Counted from the first letter of the stretch, positions 40,201-55,029 are shown. The stretch is 64,000 nucleotides of DNA from Diphasiastrum complanatum (GCA_029204225.1 CM055099.1:54583200-54647199), one strand, 5' to 3'. Translations and numbers: made by a program. The notes: generated by a model not told the origin, from the letters alone.

Positions 40201-41080
40201 TGATCGACGATGATGTATTTGTTTTTGTACAACAAGTTCGTATAGTTGTTTTTTGAGTTGGATCCAACGGAATTTCAAAACTTTTTTTTGATAGATTCAT
40301 ATTTGGGAGAATTAAATGCACTGATTTCATTTCCATTTCTTGTCACATCCTTTCTTTTGACCCATAACATGACATGAGCATGCACAGAACCTCAGTTTTG
40401 GAATTCATAGCACAACATATCATGTTTGACATGGCCTAGAATTGCCTTTTTTGAAAGAATGAATGTTTTCATGAACAATTCTAGTTCCTTAACAAAAAGC
40501 ATTGAACATTCAACTGGGCATTTCTCTAATCAAAATTGTTGTTATATTTTTGTACGAGTTCTTCTATTTTTCTATTTATGACCATCGTAACTTAGTAGTT
40601 TCATCTCTTGTCAATGTCAGAAAGAAATCTGGCAAAACGTAATCTCTCACCATTGCCAACAGGTCTTTGAAGTTCCGTCTATGCCATGATGGTGCTCCAA
40701 GAATTTCATGCGGCAAAGTAAATTTCAACACATTTTTTTAAAATTTGTTTTTCATTTGCATGTGGATGTTTTGTGACAAAATCAATTATGTCTTTTTGTA
40801 ACACAATAGATGGCACCTTTGCATGATCAAAATCACTTACCTTATTTGATACATCACAAATAAGTATGGTGGAGATAACGTAAATGGTGAAAATAACAAG
40901 GCAACTCTCATTTTTTTTATAGTCCATGTAACGCATTTTTCCATCGCAATATCCATGTCCAAATGGAAACAAAAATGGAAAGATTGCACTTTCTAAAGTG
41001 ATAAGTAATTTTCTTTCAGACGTAAATGGCAAGCCAGATATTTTGGATGTCGCTGTCGATGTGTCATTTCTTTCATGCAT
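37221..41080 (-). pseudogene. Helitron Rep/helicase element, most complete copy
   Basis: Minus-strand rolling-circle transposase, running through the unit 3 boundary. From the 5' side: an N-terminal block with FPFLFPFGHG (40706-41080). Then LLAMVRDYVLPDFFLTLT at about 40590-40650, typical of the region before the Rep catalytic site. Then EFQN, a stop, and GSVHAHVMLW at about 40350-40405; the stop is a probable CGA to TGA change inside the HUH motif. The tyrosine region YYVLKYAMKSEP lies within 39678-40091. Walker A IPGSGKTH is in 38586-38909 and the PIF1 end ILANLDIQNGVVNGATG at 37974-38171. A 363-bp insertion at 38907-39269 splits the helicase. The KSEP ending of the tyrosine block is more like Helentron-type than classic plant Helitron Rep (inference). 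Not functional as it stands. Confidence 0.85.
38907..39269. mobile_element. MITE-like inverted-repeat element
   Basis: 363 bp bounded by perfect 13-bp terminal inverted repeats, CATTAGAGGAGTT (38907-38919) and AACTCCTCTAATG (39257-39269). Units 1 and 2 read straight through this site. Inside are a second inverted pair (GGCATAACTTTTTA near 39051 and its complement near 39160) and a palindrome around GGAAAGCGCTCGAAAGGGC. No coding capacity. No clean target-site duplication could be assigned, so the superfamily is undecided. Confidence 0.8.
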
Positions 41081-41100
41081 TAAATCCCTTAATCATAAAT

Positions 41101-41103
<3 letters not shown>

Positions 41104-41184
<81 letters not shown>
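41104..41184. repeat. (AT)n microsatellite
   Basis: About 80 bp of pure AT dinucleotides, next to the N-terminal end of the Helitron frame. Confidence 0.97.
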
Positions 41185-41187
<3 letters not shown>

Positions 41188-41990
41188 ATGTGTTTCGCTA
41201 CAAGGCGTCATGTCCTTTAGTATTATGTACACTAATTCAAATGGATCACTTTGTTTGTTTTGAAATCTGTGTGTCTAACCATTTCTCGATTGATGCCAAT
41301 AATATGAATGGCAAGCTCTGAGTTTAAGAACCATATTCATATAAACTCAAAAACATTTGCAAGATTGGATTGTGCAAAACATTTTGTATCTCATCTGCAT
41401 CCTGATTCTTATCACTTTCTGTTCAAGTTGCAAGTGATAAGACTATCAAATAATGATTTCTTTTCAATACGACCTATCACGAACGAGTTAACACGTTGCG
41501 TTACATCTACTGAAATATCTATGACTGATAACAACCATAAGTTTGATACATGTATTTTTAGAATGGATCGTATGTATGCAGGAGAAAAAAAAATGTATTT
41601 TACCCTATCCAGCTAAGCTTTACATAAATCACACATATACCAACTCATTTGTTTGTTATCTTCATATGTATACTGCCACATAAATGTGTTGCTATTGCAT
41701 ATGGTGGGATGGCTTGACCTATATTCGTAGTTTTCATGTCATATCTTTGGTTGAAAAATGTGACATTTCCAAAGATCAAACAACATTTCATTAAATCAAT
41801 AATCATATATATTAAAACTATTTTAGAGAGAGAATGTTGCCATGCCGTCAAAAATGTCATGCTCTGCCCGCCAAAAATGTCATGCTCTGTCCGCAACAAA
41901 ATGTTACGCTTTTTACAATGTGAAAAGTTAAAAAACGATTGAAAGGTCCTATGCGTGTGAAAAATAATACATAGAAGCCATTTTTTTTTG
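41185..41990. other. Segment upstream of the Helitron, no clear gene
   Basis: Only short decayed frames on both strands. It may be the 5' end of the Helitron, but no recognisable terminus was found. Around 41860-41900 the phrase AAAATGTCATGCTCTG occurs twice in tandem. Confidence 0.35.
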
Positions 41991-42650
41991 GGCGCACGCA
42001 CACACACAATTTCAAATTCTTTTCCCCCCCAGAGCGCGCTCTCTCTCTCTCTCTTTCTCTCAATCGGTTCTCTCTCTCTTTCTCTCAATCGCGAGCAAGC
42101 GAGTTGCGGGTCTCTCTTCTTTCTGATTGCATCCGCCAACTGCAATATCCATAGCATGGGCGGGTCTCTCTCTCCATCGTCTTCTTGCTCTCTTCTTTCT
42201 GATTGCATCTGCCAATAGCAATATCCGTATCCATATCCATGCTACAAGGTAAGGTTTGTAACTTAAGAAGCTTGAATCCTTTTGTTTATGGTTACCTTTA
42301 CATGATTTCACTCTGCTTTGAATTGTTTACTGTTATTCATGTTCTTCAGCGTCATCAAGGAAGAAGTGTGCTCGCCCTCCTCACTATAGACAACATAGCC
42401 CTTGCTCCAATGGCTGCAACGACCTCACCCTCAACCAGGTTGCAGACATTTTGCGCTATTGCAGTAGAGCCAGCTCTCCAATGGCATGAGTCCATAGGCA
42501 AAGCAGCAAGGCAGCTTAGGTTTGTAAATCTCATAGATGGATCAAGCGGCAGCGTGAACGTGGGCTTGCCCATTAAAGGAGCTGGATTCAACGCAAACAT
42601 TTTCAAACAAGTTCAAAATGTTTCCTATAATATCTCTTTTGAAAAAATAT
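41991..42650 (+). other. Possible CT-rich leader exon and start of an unrecognised gene
   Basis: A pyrimidine-rich stretch (42035-42200) contains two copies of a ~60-bp phrase around TTTCTGATTGCATC. It ends in a good donor, ACAAG then GTAAGG, at 42248/42249. A pyrimidine-tract acceptor TTCTTCAG lies at 42349, and an open frame with an ATG at 42410 follows to 42650. This looks like a plant leader exon plus intron. The predicted peptide (starting MAATTSPSTRLQ) matches nothing I know, so a gene fragment is as likely as a gene. Confidence 0.3.
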
Positions 42651-43146
42651 AGTTTTATGGAGCACATTCGTCTGAATCACAATATTATGGAATACCTTCA
42701 TATAAATCATGATATTACGGAATGGCTTTGTCTTAACTGCAATATTATGGAGTGCCTTCTTTTGAATCGCAACATAAGTATGAGATGACCTCACTGAATT
42801 ACATGATTGTTCATTAACTGAAGTTATTGTAACAGTGGCTGGATTGTTTCAATCAATGTTTGAACTGTGTGTTTTGTTTTCGTTCAGTCATTTTATGGAG
42901 TCTTTAGTCTGAGTCACGTTGGATGCTATGCTACAAATTCCAGATTGCCAAGTAAAAGAATGGATCAAAGATTTCGGCCTTATTGTTGGTTGTCACAACT
43001 TTGACTCTACAGTTTGGAAGGTTGCGATTTCCTTTGAGACTTGGAATTATTGTTATGAACCGTGTGCTGGCCCTTTGCGGTGCAATTGCGGTTTAGTTGA
43101 AATGCAGTTTCTGCCTGTGGCATATTCCTTTGTATTTCTACAGGCA

Positions 43147-43740
43147 AGTCTCTGAACCATCCATCGTTCAAGCACTGATACAGATGTTATAGCATCCATC
43201 GTTGAAGCATCGTTGAAACATCGTTGAAGCACTGATACGGATGTTATAGCATCCATCGTTGGAACCATCGTTATAATAGTAATGTTATTATGTTATAGCA
43301 TCCATTGTTGAAACATCCATCGTTGAACCATCATTATAGCGTTAAACCATCGTTATAACACCAAATCGAATCACCAAATTGTTGAACATCCATCGTTGAA
43401 CCATCGTTATAGCATCGGTGAACCATTGTTATAGCACCAAATCGAATCTTTGAACCATCCATCGTTGAAGCACTGATACAGATGTTATAGCATCCGTCGT
43501 TGAAACATTGTTGAAGCACTGATATGGATGTTATGGCATCCATCATTGAACCATCATTATAATAATAATGTTATCATGTTATAGCATCCATTGTTGAACC
43601 ATCATTATAACACCAAATCGTTATAGCAGAAACCATCATTCATATAACACCAAATCATTGAAACATCCATTGTTGAAACATCCATCGTTGAATCACTGAT
43701 ACAGATGTTATAGCATCCATTGTTGAAACCATCGTTAGCA
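43147..43740. repeat. Degenerate minisatellite
   Basis: Irregular tandem repeats built from CATCCATCGTTGAA, CACTGATACAGATGTTATAG and CATCGTTATA blocks, with at least eight recurrences of the first block. Sub-blocks are shuffled and lengths vary, so there is no single fixed period. Open frames across it are repeat translations, not genes. Confidence 0.85.
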
Positions 43741-43844
43741 ACATATCTTGCCCTAGCATTATTATTATAGCAACGTATCTTGCGTTCGCATTATTATTAT
43801 AACACCAAATTGTTGACAAATGTTTCTTACCTTTTCAAAGTGAG

Positions 43845-44497
<653 letters not shown>

Positions 44498-44796
44498 TGA
44501 ATTAGAGTAGGTGAAGATGAGTATCAAATTTAATAAATTCAAAAAATTTAATAAACTTAATAAACTTAAAGAAATTAGAAAAGTCTAGAATCTAAACATT
44601 CTAGATTATTCTACTCTAATAGGAATTTCTAGAATCTTCTACCACTATGTAAGTTAACATAGAGTGTAATATTAAGTAGGACCCATGAATTTAATTCAAT
44701 GTATAATATGGGTCTACTTAATTATTTTTGTATTAATTATTGACCCTTATAATGGCCTCATAATTCAATTACCAACATTTTATATACTTGACAACT
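44498..44796 (-). mobile_element. Candidate 3' LTR of copia element 1
   Basis: On the minus strand a purine tract AAGAGGGAG (about 44798-44806) directly follows the pol region and is followed by TGTCAAGTATATAAAATG, as a 3' LTR should be. A CA end at 44498 would give about 299 bp, but that end is a guess because no partner LTR is in the window. On the plus strand 44622-44640 reads GGAATTTCTAGAATCTTCT, alternating GAA and TTC units two bases apart as in a heat-shock element. Confidence 0.5.
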
Positions 44797-47700
44797 CCCT
44801 CTTAAAACTTGGTAATTTAACTATTCCAAGACTGGTTCTGTGTTTCTCAAATGTGTCTTTGTCCAATGCCTTGGTGAATATATCTGCCACCATGTCTTTG
44901 GTTGAAATGAAGCTGGTATAGATTAGCTCTTTGTCTATGAGAACTCTTATGTGATGATATCTCAAAGCAAAATGTTTGGTTCGAGCATGATACATCGGAT
45001 CCTTTGTCAAGTGAATTGTTGAAGTATTGTCCATTAGAAATATACTTGGTTCATCTTGAGTGATGCCCAAAATTTCAAGCATATATCTGATCCATATATC
45101 CACCTAATAGCACCTCTTGCTATAATGCTACATCCTCCAGTCAAGCTTTTAGAGTCTTCTTTGAAGGTCAGCCAACTGGCATCACTATAGGATAGAAGAA
45201 TGAAATTTTCATTCTTTGAATATTTTATCCCATAGTCATTTGTGTATTTCAAGTACTGTAATATTCTCTTAGCTGCTCTCCAATGTTTTATTCCTAGATT
45301 AGAACAATATTGACTAAGAGTGAATACTCCATATGCTATATCTGGACGTGTACATATAGCAAGATACATTAATGATCCAATAAGAGCGTGATAAGGATAT
45401 TTCTTCATGTCTTCTTTTTCTTCATTTGATACTGGACAATCCTCCTTGGAATTAAGACCTCCAATAGGTACTGGTGTAGCTTTGTCTTTACATTCTTCCA
45501 TTTGAAAGTTCTTCAACAGCTTCTTAATATATCTTTGCTGATGTATATAGATATTTCCATTCATTTTGTCTCTTTCAATTTGTACTCCCAAGTAGCATTT
45601 TGCCCCTCCAAGATCAGTAATATCAAATAGAGAATATATCTCCCTCTTAACTTGTAAAATATCTTCATTCCTCTTGGAAATAATGAGTGAGTCATCAACA
45701 TACACAACAATTATAACAAGTTCTTCATTAATGATTTTTATATAGACATTAGAATCAGCTCCTATGGGGTTAAAACCAAGATACTTCAATGCTTGGTCCT
45801 TCTTCTTATACCAGGCTCTAGCTGATTGCTTTAATCCATATATACTTCTTTTCATTTTGCAGGCATAGGAAAGAAACTTTTCTGAAATTAAACCAACTGG
45901 CCGCTCCATGTAGATATCTTCTTCTAAATCTCCATATAAGAAAGCAGTCTTTTCATCTACTTGGTGAACTTCATAATTAAAGTATGCTGCAAGAGCAAGA
46001 AGTAGCCGAATACTTGTATGTTTCACTATAGGAGAGAAAGTTTCCATGTAGTCTATGCCATATTTTTGCGAAAATCCTTTAGCTACAAGTCTGGCCTTAT
46101 ATCTTGCAATCTTACCATCCGATCCATATTTGTATTGGTATATCCACTTGCACTTGATTGCTTTTCTGTCTTCAGGTAAAGGTTGCAGCTCCCATACTTT
46201 GTTCTTTTCCATGGATTTCATCTCCTCTTTCATTCCTTCTTTCCACTTGTTCGCCTCTTGACACTCTATGGCTTCTTCATAATTCTGCGGTTCAGTAGTA
46301 AAGCCACAAAATTCGTCAGCTATAAGATTATATTGTTGATTATACCTTTCTGGTTCCTTTCTTGTTCTTGTTGATCTTCTCAGTAATTCATCTGGGATCT
46401 GCATCTCTTTGAGATGTGTACTCTTACTTCTTGGTGATTGAACATGTTGTTGTTCACCTTCTTGTTGATGTTGATCCTGCTGTTGGTTCATATCCTGAAT
46501 TTCTTGTTCTTGGGCTACCTCTTGATTATTCTCAAGAGTAGTATTAGGTAAATTACCATAGAAAGTAGCATATTCAAAAATTTCATGGCCTTTTGGGTCA
46601 AGATTATGAATAAGCTTTGTTTCATCAAACAACACATCTCTAGCAAAAATAACATCATTCTTTGAGGGAATGTATATTCTATAATAGTTGGAAATACTGT
46701 CAAAGCCAACCAGAAATGCCTTTTGTTGCATTTTCATCTAGCTTAGTTCTTAGTTGCTTAGGTTTAAGAACATAAGCTATACATCCAAATATTTCAATGT
46801 GAGATAGGTTAGGCCTTCTACCATATGAAACTTCATGAGGCCCATCACATGAAGTCTTCAATGTCTTGTTCAACATGTAGTTTGCAGCTGCTATAGATTA
46901 TGCCCAGATTTTTCTAGGAAGCTTAGCTTGAGCAAGCATGCATTTACCTGCTTCAATTAATGTCCTATTTCTTCTTTCTGCTATCCCATTATGTTGCGGT
47001 GTGTATGACACAGTCTTCTGGTGATATATGCCATTGGAGCTGCAGAAATTTTCAAATTCCTTGGACATATACTCTCCTCCTTTGTCAGTCCCGAGTTGCC
47101 TCAACTTCTTGTTTGTGGCTTTTTCAGCAAAATACAAATATTCTTTGAAAAATTCGAAAGCTTCTGATTTATTCTTCAAGAAATATATCATTGTGAACTT
47201 TGAAAAATCATCAATGAAAGTAATGAAGTATTTTGCACCTCCAATGGATTCAATAGATATAGGACCACATAAATCAGAGTGTACAATTTCCAATATATCT
47301 CTGGCTTTGTAACCTTTTTTAATTAAAAGACTGTCTGTGCATTTTCCCCGAGCTACAAGCTTCACATGGAATGAAAGAATGCATATCAGCAGATTGTATA
47401 CCTGATATGTATCCTTCTTGGCAAAGCTCTACCAGTCTCGTATGGCTGATGTGGTTCAATCTTTGATGCCATAAATTATTCATATTTTCTGTAGAACTAT
47501 GAATCTCATCTTCATCTGCATGTACTTTCAAGATATAGAGATTTTGCTTTCTTTCTGCCACTGCCATAATGCTGCTGGTTTTTGTATCAATCACTCTGCA
47601 TAGGTCATTAGCAAATGACACTTTCATTTCATCATCAGTTATCTTGGCAACAGAAAGTAAATCTTTCTTTATTGATGGAACAAAGAGTGCATCCTTAAGG

Positions 47701-48452
47701 ACTTTTATGCCTTTAACAGTTTTTAGATTGATGTTGCCTAGACCAATAAGTCTGTGTCTATTTCCATCACCTAAGATTACATGCCTTTCGTCATTGGCAT
47801 ACTGGAAGTTGGTCAATAAACTTCTATATGAAATAATATGTGAAGTAGCACCTGAGTCTAGTACAACATCAATGTCTTTGTTAGAAGATATATAACAAAA
47901 GTCATCAGTACAAATAAAGGTTGAAGTTCTCCATCTTTGGAGCATTCTGCATAATCTTCTTGTGCTTCTTCTTTTTCTTCCTTTACTATGTGAGCTTTCT
48001 CTTGTTTCGTTTGATTTTTTGGATTCCTGAAGCAATCAATGGTTGCATGTGCCACTTTTTTCTTGCATCTGGAGCAAATCACTTTATCTTTGTCTTCCTT
48101 TGCATCAGGAATGATAGCAAGGGATTTTTGGATTGAGCCAACATTTGTCAATAGCATGTCCTTTTCTCTTGCATATGGAGCAAATCACTTTATCTTTGTC
48201 TTCCTTTGCATCATTCATGCTTGAAGGCTGAAACTGATGTTGCTGATTTGGACCTTTTTTCTTTGGATTCTTCAAGAATCCTTTCTTTGTACTCTTCTTG
48301 GCATAGAAGGCTTTCTCATTGTTGGAATGATCAACTTGCTTTCTCAGGAAGTCCTCCTCTTGTACAACTTTAATTGCTTCTTCAAAGTCAAGATGCACAG
48401 TCCTCCTTATAATAGTCCTTACTGCAGAATAAGTATTAGGCAGAGATCTCAA
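44780..48452 (-). pseudogene. Ty1/copia element 1: gag (partial) to RNase H
   Basis: Minus-strand polyprotein of a copia retrotransposon, in order: end of gag with a CCHC knuckle CSICKRKGHAIDKC (48105-48452). Then a second, altered knuckle CSRCKKKVAHATIDC (47858-48157). Then protease with VLDSGATSHI and the pre-integrase LWHQRLNH block (47319-48035). Then integrase with catalytic HSDLCGP, TDKGGEY and GIAERRNR (46898-47365). Then a 567-residue reverse transcriptase frame (45034-46737) with VDEKTAFLYG and VVYVDDSL. Last, the end of RNase H with LMDNTSTIHL (44780-45103). Defects: no 5' gag or 5' LTR, frameshifts at about 48000, 47340 and 45070, an in-frame stop after the integrase, and loss of the RNase H stretch that normally holds the catalytic glutamate. 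Confidence 0.93.
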
Positions 48453-48892
48453 AAAGATAGTATACTTTTGAGAATCTGAAATTTCATGCTGGCATCAAAG
48501 ACAACCATACATTTATCTTTATAATGATGTTTGCACAAGAGGAGTGAGAGTTAATTTCATTCAACAAGAATGCAAAGATGTAGAACAGTATCGAATCCAT
48601 ATAATAATGCTATAAAACAACAATCAAACCACAATACAATTGCACTGATAAGCCCGTGGTCCTACTTACAGACTCAAATCAATTGTTAAACTTCTGAATA
48701 TCTCTCTCTATATATATAATCACTAACTCTGAGGAGTCAGCTACTAGAAGACCCATTCTAGTCGTTTTGATCTCTGCTGGAGTATGCACATGCATCTATA
48801 CATCATACACTCTCCTCTTCCTTAATCGCTCATTTACATATATAGCAACTGGAAGATCCTGTATTATTCTAGTTTTGCATTTACAAGATTGT
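48453..48892. other. Spacer between the two copia remnants
   Basis: No coding signal. AT-rich with a TATATATATA run near 48708. It could be a decayed LTR of either element, but I see no matching copy in the window. Confidence 0.35.
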
Positions 48893-50367
48893 TTAACAGT
48901 TGATTAACTGACTAATTAGAACAGCTGTTATTGGAGCGTGAAGACGCAGACAGTATGTACTTGAAATCCTGTGTATTTCTGCAGAGTGTCGCATTTTTTG
49001 CAATAAGCATTCATCTATGTTGCCAGAAGGATAATCGAGATCAAGTGCAAGGGATTGTCTAGACATGTTTGAAATAGATGCATAATTCAAGTGTCCTAAG
49101 CTATGATGCCATAGTAATGCTTTATTGACAAGAACAGATTCCAAGGCTTGACTAGAATCAGAATAACAATGTGCCAATCTATATAAGTATCCATGCCTCT
49201 TGCCGAGTGCAAGGATCTTATCACTCCTATCGATAACTCTACTTTGATCAGACTAAAACTCCACCTTATGAACTAAATTTGTAATTCTACTTACTGATAA
49301 CATATATGTAGAGAGTTTAGGAACATACAAGACTTTTGACAATCACCTTCGATAGTGTGAGTACTATCGTCACCAAGATGAACATATTTCTTTGTGTTGT
49401 AAGGTGTATAGGAATGAAAAATCTCATGATGATTGGTCATATGTTGAGTAGCTCCGGAATCCAAAAACCACGAATCATTCAAATTCACATATTTGTCTTT
49501 GAGCTTAAAAGCGCCTTCGTCCATTTCCACTTCAGAAGATGTTGTAACTATATTTGCTTGTTGATCAGATTGCTTGGCTGCATTCTTCGCTTTGAGAATT
49601 TGGCAATCTTGGATCTCATGGTTATTGCGCTTGCAATACCTGCAAAACATCTTATTCTTCGATGAATTTGGATTTGATAATTGTTCTTGACTTTGAGTCT
49701 TTTGATTCAACGCAGACTGTTTGGAGCTTTTCTGCTTCTGTCGTTTCGAGCCCTTGTTGACATATAGAGCATGAGACGAAGAGGTAGACAAAGTGTCTTG
49801 ACTTCTTCGATTATCTTCTTGCAGCAACATAGTGAAAACTCTAGTAAGAGTTAAATCTGAGTGTGTCGTGATGATCATTACCCAGTTCTCATATGTAGAG
49901 GGCAGGCTTGAATGCAATGTCATAATTGGGTCTTAATCATCTATGACTGATCCGACAGTAGCCATCTGTTGCAAGAGATTTTTCACTTGGTTAATATGAT
50001 TCTGACGAGAATCACCATTCGACATCTTGAGTGTGAAGAATTTCCTTCGAAGATGTAACTTGATAGTTACATCTCTCACATCATATAGTGAGCTCAGAAT
50101 GTCCCAAACTTCTTTCAAAGTTCTGGCTTCAGCTATGTGGCCAATCTGAGTATTTGATATATTGAGGATAATAAGCGCGAAAGCTCTACCATCCTTCGAC
50201 TTCCATTTCGAGTTGTTTGTGTCGTCTTCAAGCTTCACTTCGATACATGTAACAGCATCCCACAACTCATTGGCGATTAGCAAGGTCTTCATCTTAAATT
50301 TCCATAAATGATAATTGGATCCATTAAGCTTGTCTGCGATAAGACCGGCTTTACTTTGAGAATCCAT
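48893..50367 (-). pseudogene. Ty1/copia element 2: gag, protease and pre-integrase
   Basis: Minus-strand 5' half of a second copia polyprotein. Gag starts MDSQSKAGLIADKLNGSNYH (50367). It is broken by a single in-frame TAA at 49933-49935, after which the same frame goes on with MTLHSSLPSTYENW, so one base change probably made the stop. A CCHC knuckle CRYCKRNNHEIQDC and the protease WFLDSGATQHM follow (49291-49923). After a frameshift comes the pre-integrase block LWHHSLGHLNYASISNMS (48893-49177). Integrase, RT and RNase H are missing. It belongs to a different copia family from element 1, as the gag and protease sequences differ. Confidence 0.9.
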
Positions 50368-50548
50368 CTAGAACTTTAGACTGTCGATAATTCGATTGTC
50401 GTTAAGAGAAAGATATAGCTGTGGAAATCAATTCTCTGATACCGAAACAAATTGATTTGAACTGAAGAATAATTTGATATCATAAAAGATATCAAGTATA
50501 AGAGCTTGCACTATGATATAGTAGTATTAGGCCTTGAGTAATCAACAA

Positions 50549-50558
50549 TCTGATACCA
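50549..50558 (-). promoter_or_regulatory. Primer-binding site of copia element 2
   Basis: On the minus strand TGGTATCAGA, the usual copia primer site complementary to the initiator methionine tRNA, lies about 180 bp upstream of the gag start and directly next to an LTR end reading CCAACA. Confidence 0.8.
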
Positions 50559-51286
50559 TGTTGGAAAGAGGTGTAAAATGTTGGCATATCGTCAGCTCTG
50601 ACGGATACCAACAGGATGAAAGATGATTAAATGAAAGCACAGTGATAACTGCGTTAATAAGATTGTGGATTGCTTAGCCACCAGCTTGTGGAAGGTATTC
50701 TGAAGAAGGTCGTGGTCGCTCTTGGAAAAGAGGAAGGTGTCATAGGAGGCATTTGAGAAACAAACTAGCACCAAAATCTTGCGTGCTTCGTTGCACATGA
50801 TTGTTGCATTTTGTTGCACAGATTTGACTGAGGCACATGATTGTTGCATTTATGACTGAGACATCTCTCATGAACAGATCCAATTTGTTGATTTGAGCCA
50901 ATAGTATGTGAAGCACAAGAAGAGTTAGCATCAAAATTTTCAATTGAATTCTTGTCTTGCCCAATAAAGCATGTATTTGAAAACAATCAGATCATTTGGA
51001 AACTGACGTGTTTGTTCATGATGTTCAAATTGGGTTGCAAATACAACTAGTTTGCTATGAACTACATATACTTGTATTTGTTAACTACTCAAATACTGGT
51101 GTGTTTTAATCCCTTAACTCCCCGTTCCCAATTACGACAATGGAACCCTCTAATCTAACATGAATCCAATAACAACAACAACAATAACAATATATGTCCA
51201 AAAACCTAACGCTAATTAAATAGAGGTAACCATTGCAAACTACTATTCATACGATAAGTAAACTGATTCTATGCAAATATCCAACA
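50559..51286 (-). mobile_element. Candidate 5' LTR of copia element 2
   Basis: The inner end at 50559 is fixed by the primer site. The outer end is a guess: 51281-51286 gives TGTTGG on the element strand, forming a TGTTGG...CCAACA pair over 728 bp. No second LTR is present to confirm it, and a TATA-like stretch at about 51538-51546 suggests it might extend further. Confidence 0.4.
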
Positions 51287-53845
<2,559 letters not shown>

Positions 53846-53958
53846 TTATCTACACATTGCACAAAGAAGCAATCTGAACAATCCATGAAGATTATGCACT
53901 TGGATGAGTCTACAGATCGCCCATCAATCAGATCAGATTAATGACTAGCAAGCAGGCT

Positions 53959-54135
<177 letters not shown>

Positions 54136-54574
54136 GTACATATTTTATTGTGCCATTCATTTCTGTTATTGCAATAATGCTATTCTTTATGTCTTGTTTC
54201 TGCTCAGTGCATGGTGATCTATGACACCTCAGTGCATGGCTTAATCTCTTGCATTTGTGACTGTTAAGTAGCTCTATTTCTGAGCGATTGCGTCCACCGA
54301 TCACAAGTAGTTCTACACACAATTAGAACGATTCATGCACTAGCAACGACATTCTTAAACACACATTGTACATGACCCATTCATGCTCCCTCACACTAAT
54401 GACTCACACAGTTCATTCATTTACAACAAGTGAGATAGACAGTGTAGATGCCTTCACGCATCGATTCTTTTCCTTTCAAACAGATTGTCAGTAATAGATT
54501 CATAACCTTTACAGATTGTGATTAGCCTTGTGAAGCACGCGGTTATGTCCGCTACTGTTTTGTGCTCACCTACA

Positions 54575-54975
54575 TTATTGACTTGTATATTTTGTTATAC
54601 TTAATCTTATTACAGGTATGTTTGTTTCTGTATTCAGATTCATGTCAATATTGCAATGCTTTTCTACGTTCTTTTTGGCTATCTGATTGACTTGTCTGAC
54701 TGGTCTTCCAAATAATATTGAAAATGGTGGTGTATCTACTGGGTTTATGACAAAGAAGTCTATAACGAATGTCTTTGTCTCTATAACTACACTAATACCC
54801 TTTAGCTCACCTACTGGTATGCATTTGGATGCATATGCTAAATAGATTTCATGGTAAGTAATAGGGTAAATTTGTTTTTCTAGTTCTAATTCCTTAACCA
54901 TTGTCTCAGTTATTAAGTTGATATTGGGTCCTCAATCTATTAATATTCTATCAATAGTATGGTCTCCTATAATAG
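54575..54975 (-). pseudogene. Retropepsin fragment of a Ty3/gypsy-type element
   Basis: Minus-strand reading with a retropepsin layout. ILID, a stop, then GPNINLITE (about 54906-54945) stands where the catalytic D-S/T-G should be, so the active site is interrupted by TGA. It goes on through GELKGISVVIE and FVIDFFVINP to FSILFGRPVRQV, the typical end of gypsy-type proteases. No RT follows, so this is an isolated fragment. The exact clade is not clear. Confidence 0.65.
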
Positions 54976-55029
54976 CACTAATCTCTGGGACTCCACAATC
55001 TCTGGGACTCCACCATCAGTTCACAACCA

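Noticed and set aside
41645-42208. 187-residue minus-strand frame
   Set aside because: Its first half is antisense to a CT-rich leader (Arg/Glu-rich by composition) and the rest shows no motif.
50431-50442. A second TGGTATCAGA-like site as the copia 2 primer site
   Set aside because: It lacks an adjoining CA-ending LTR edge; the site at 50549-50558 directly joins CCAACA.
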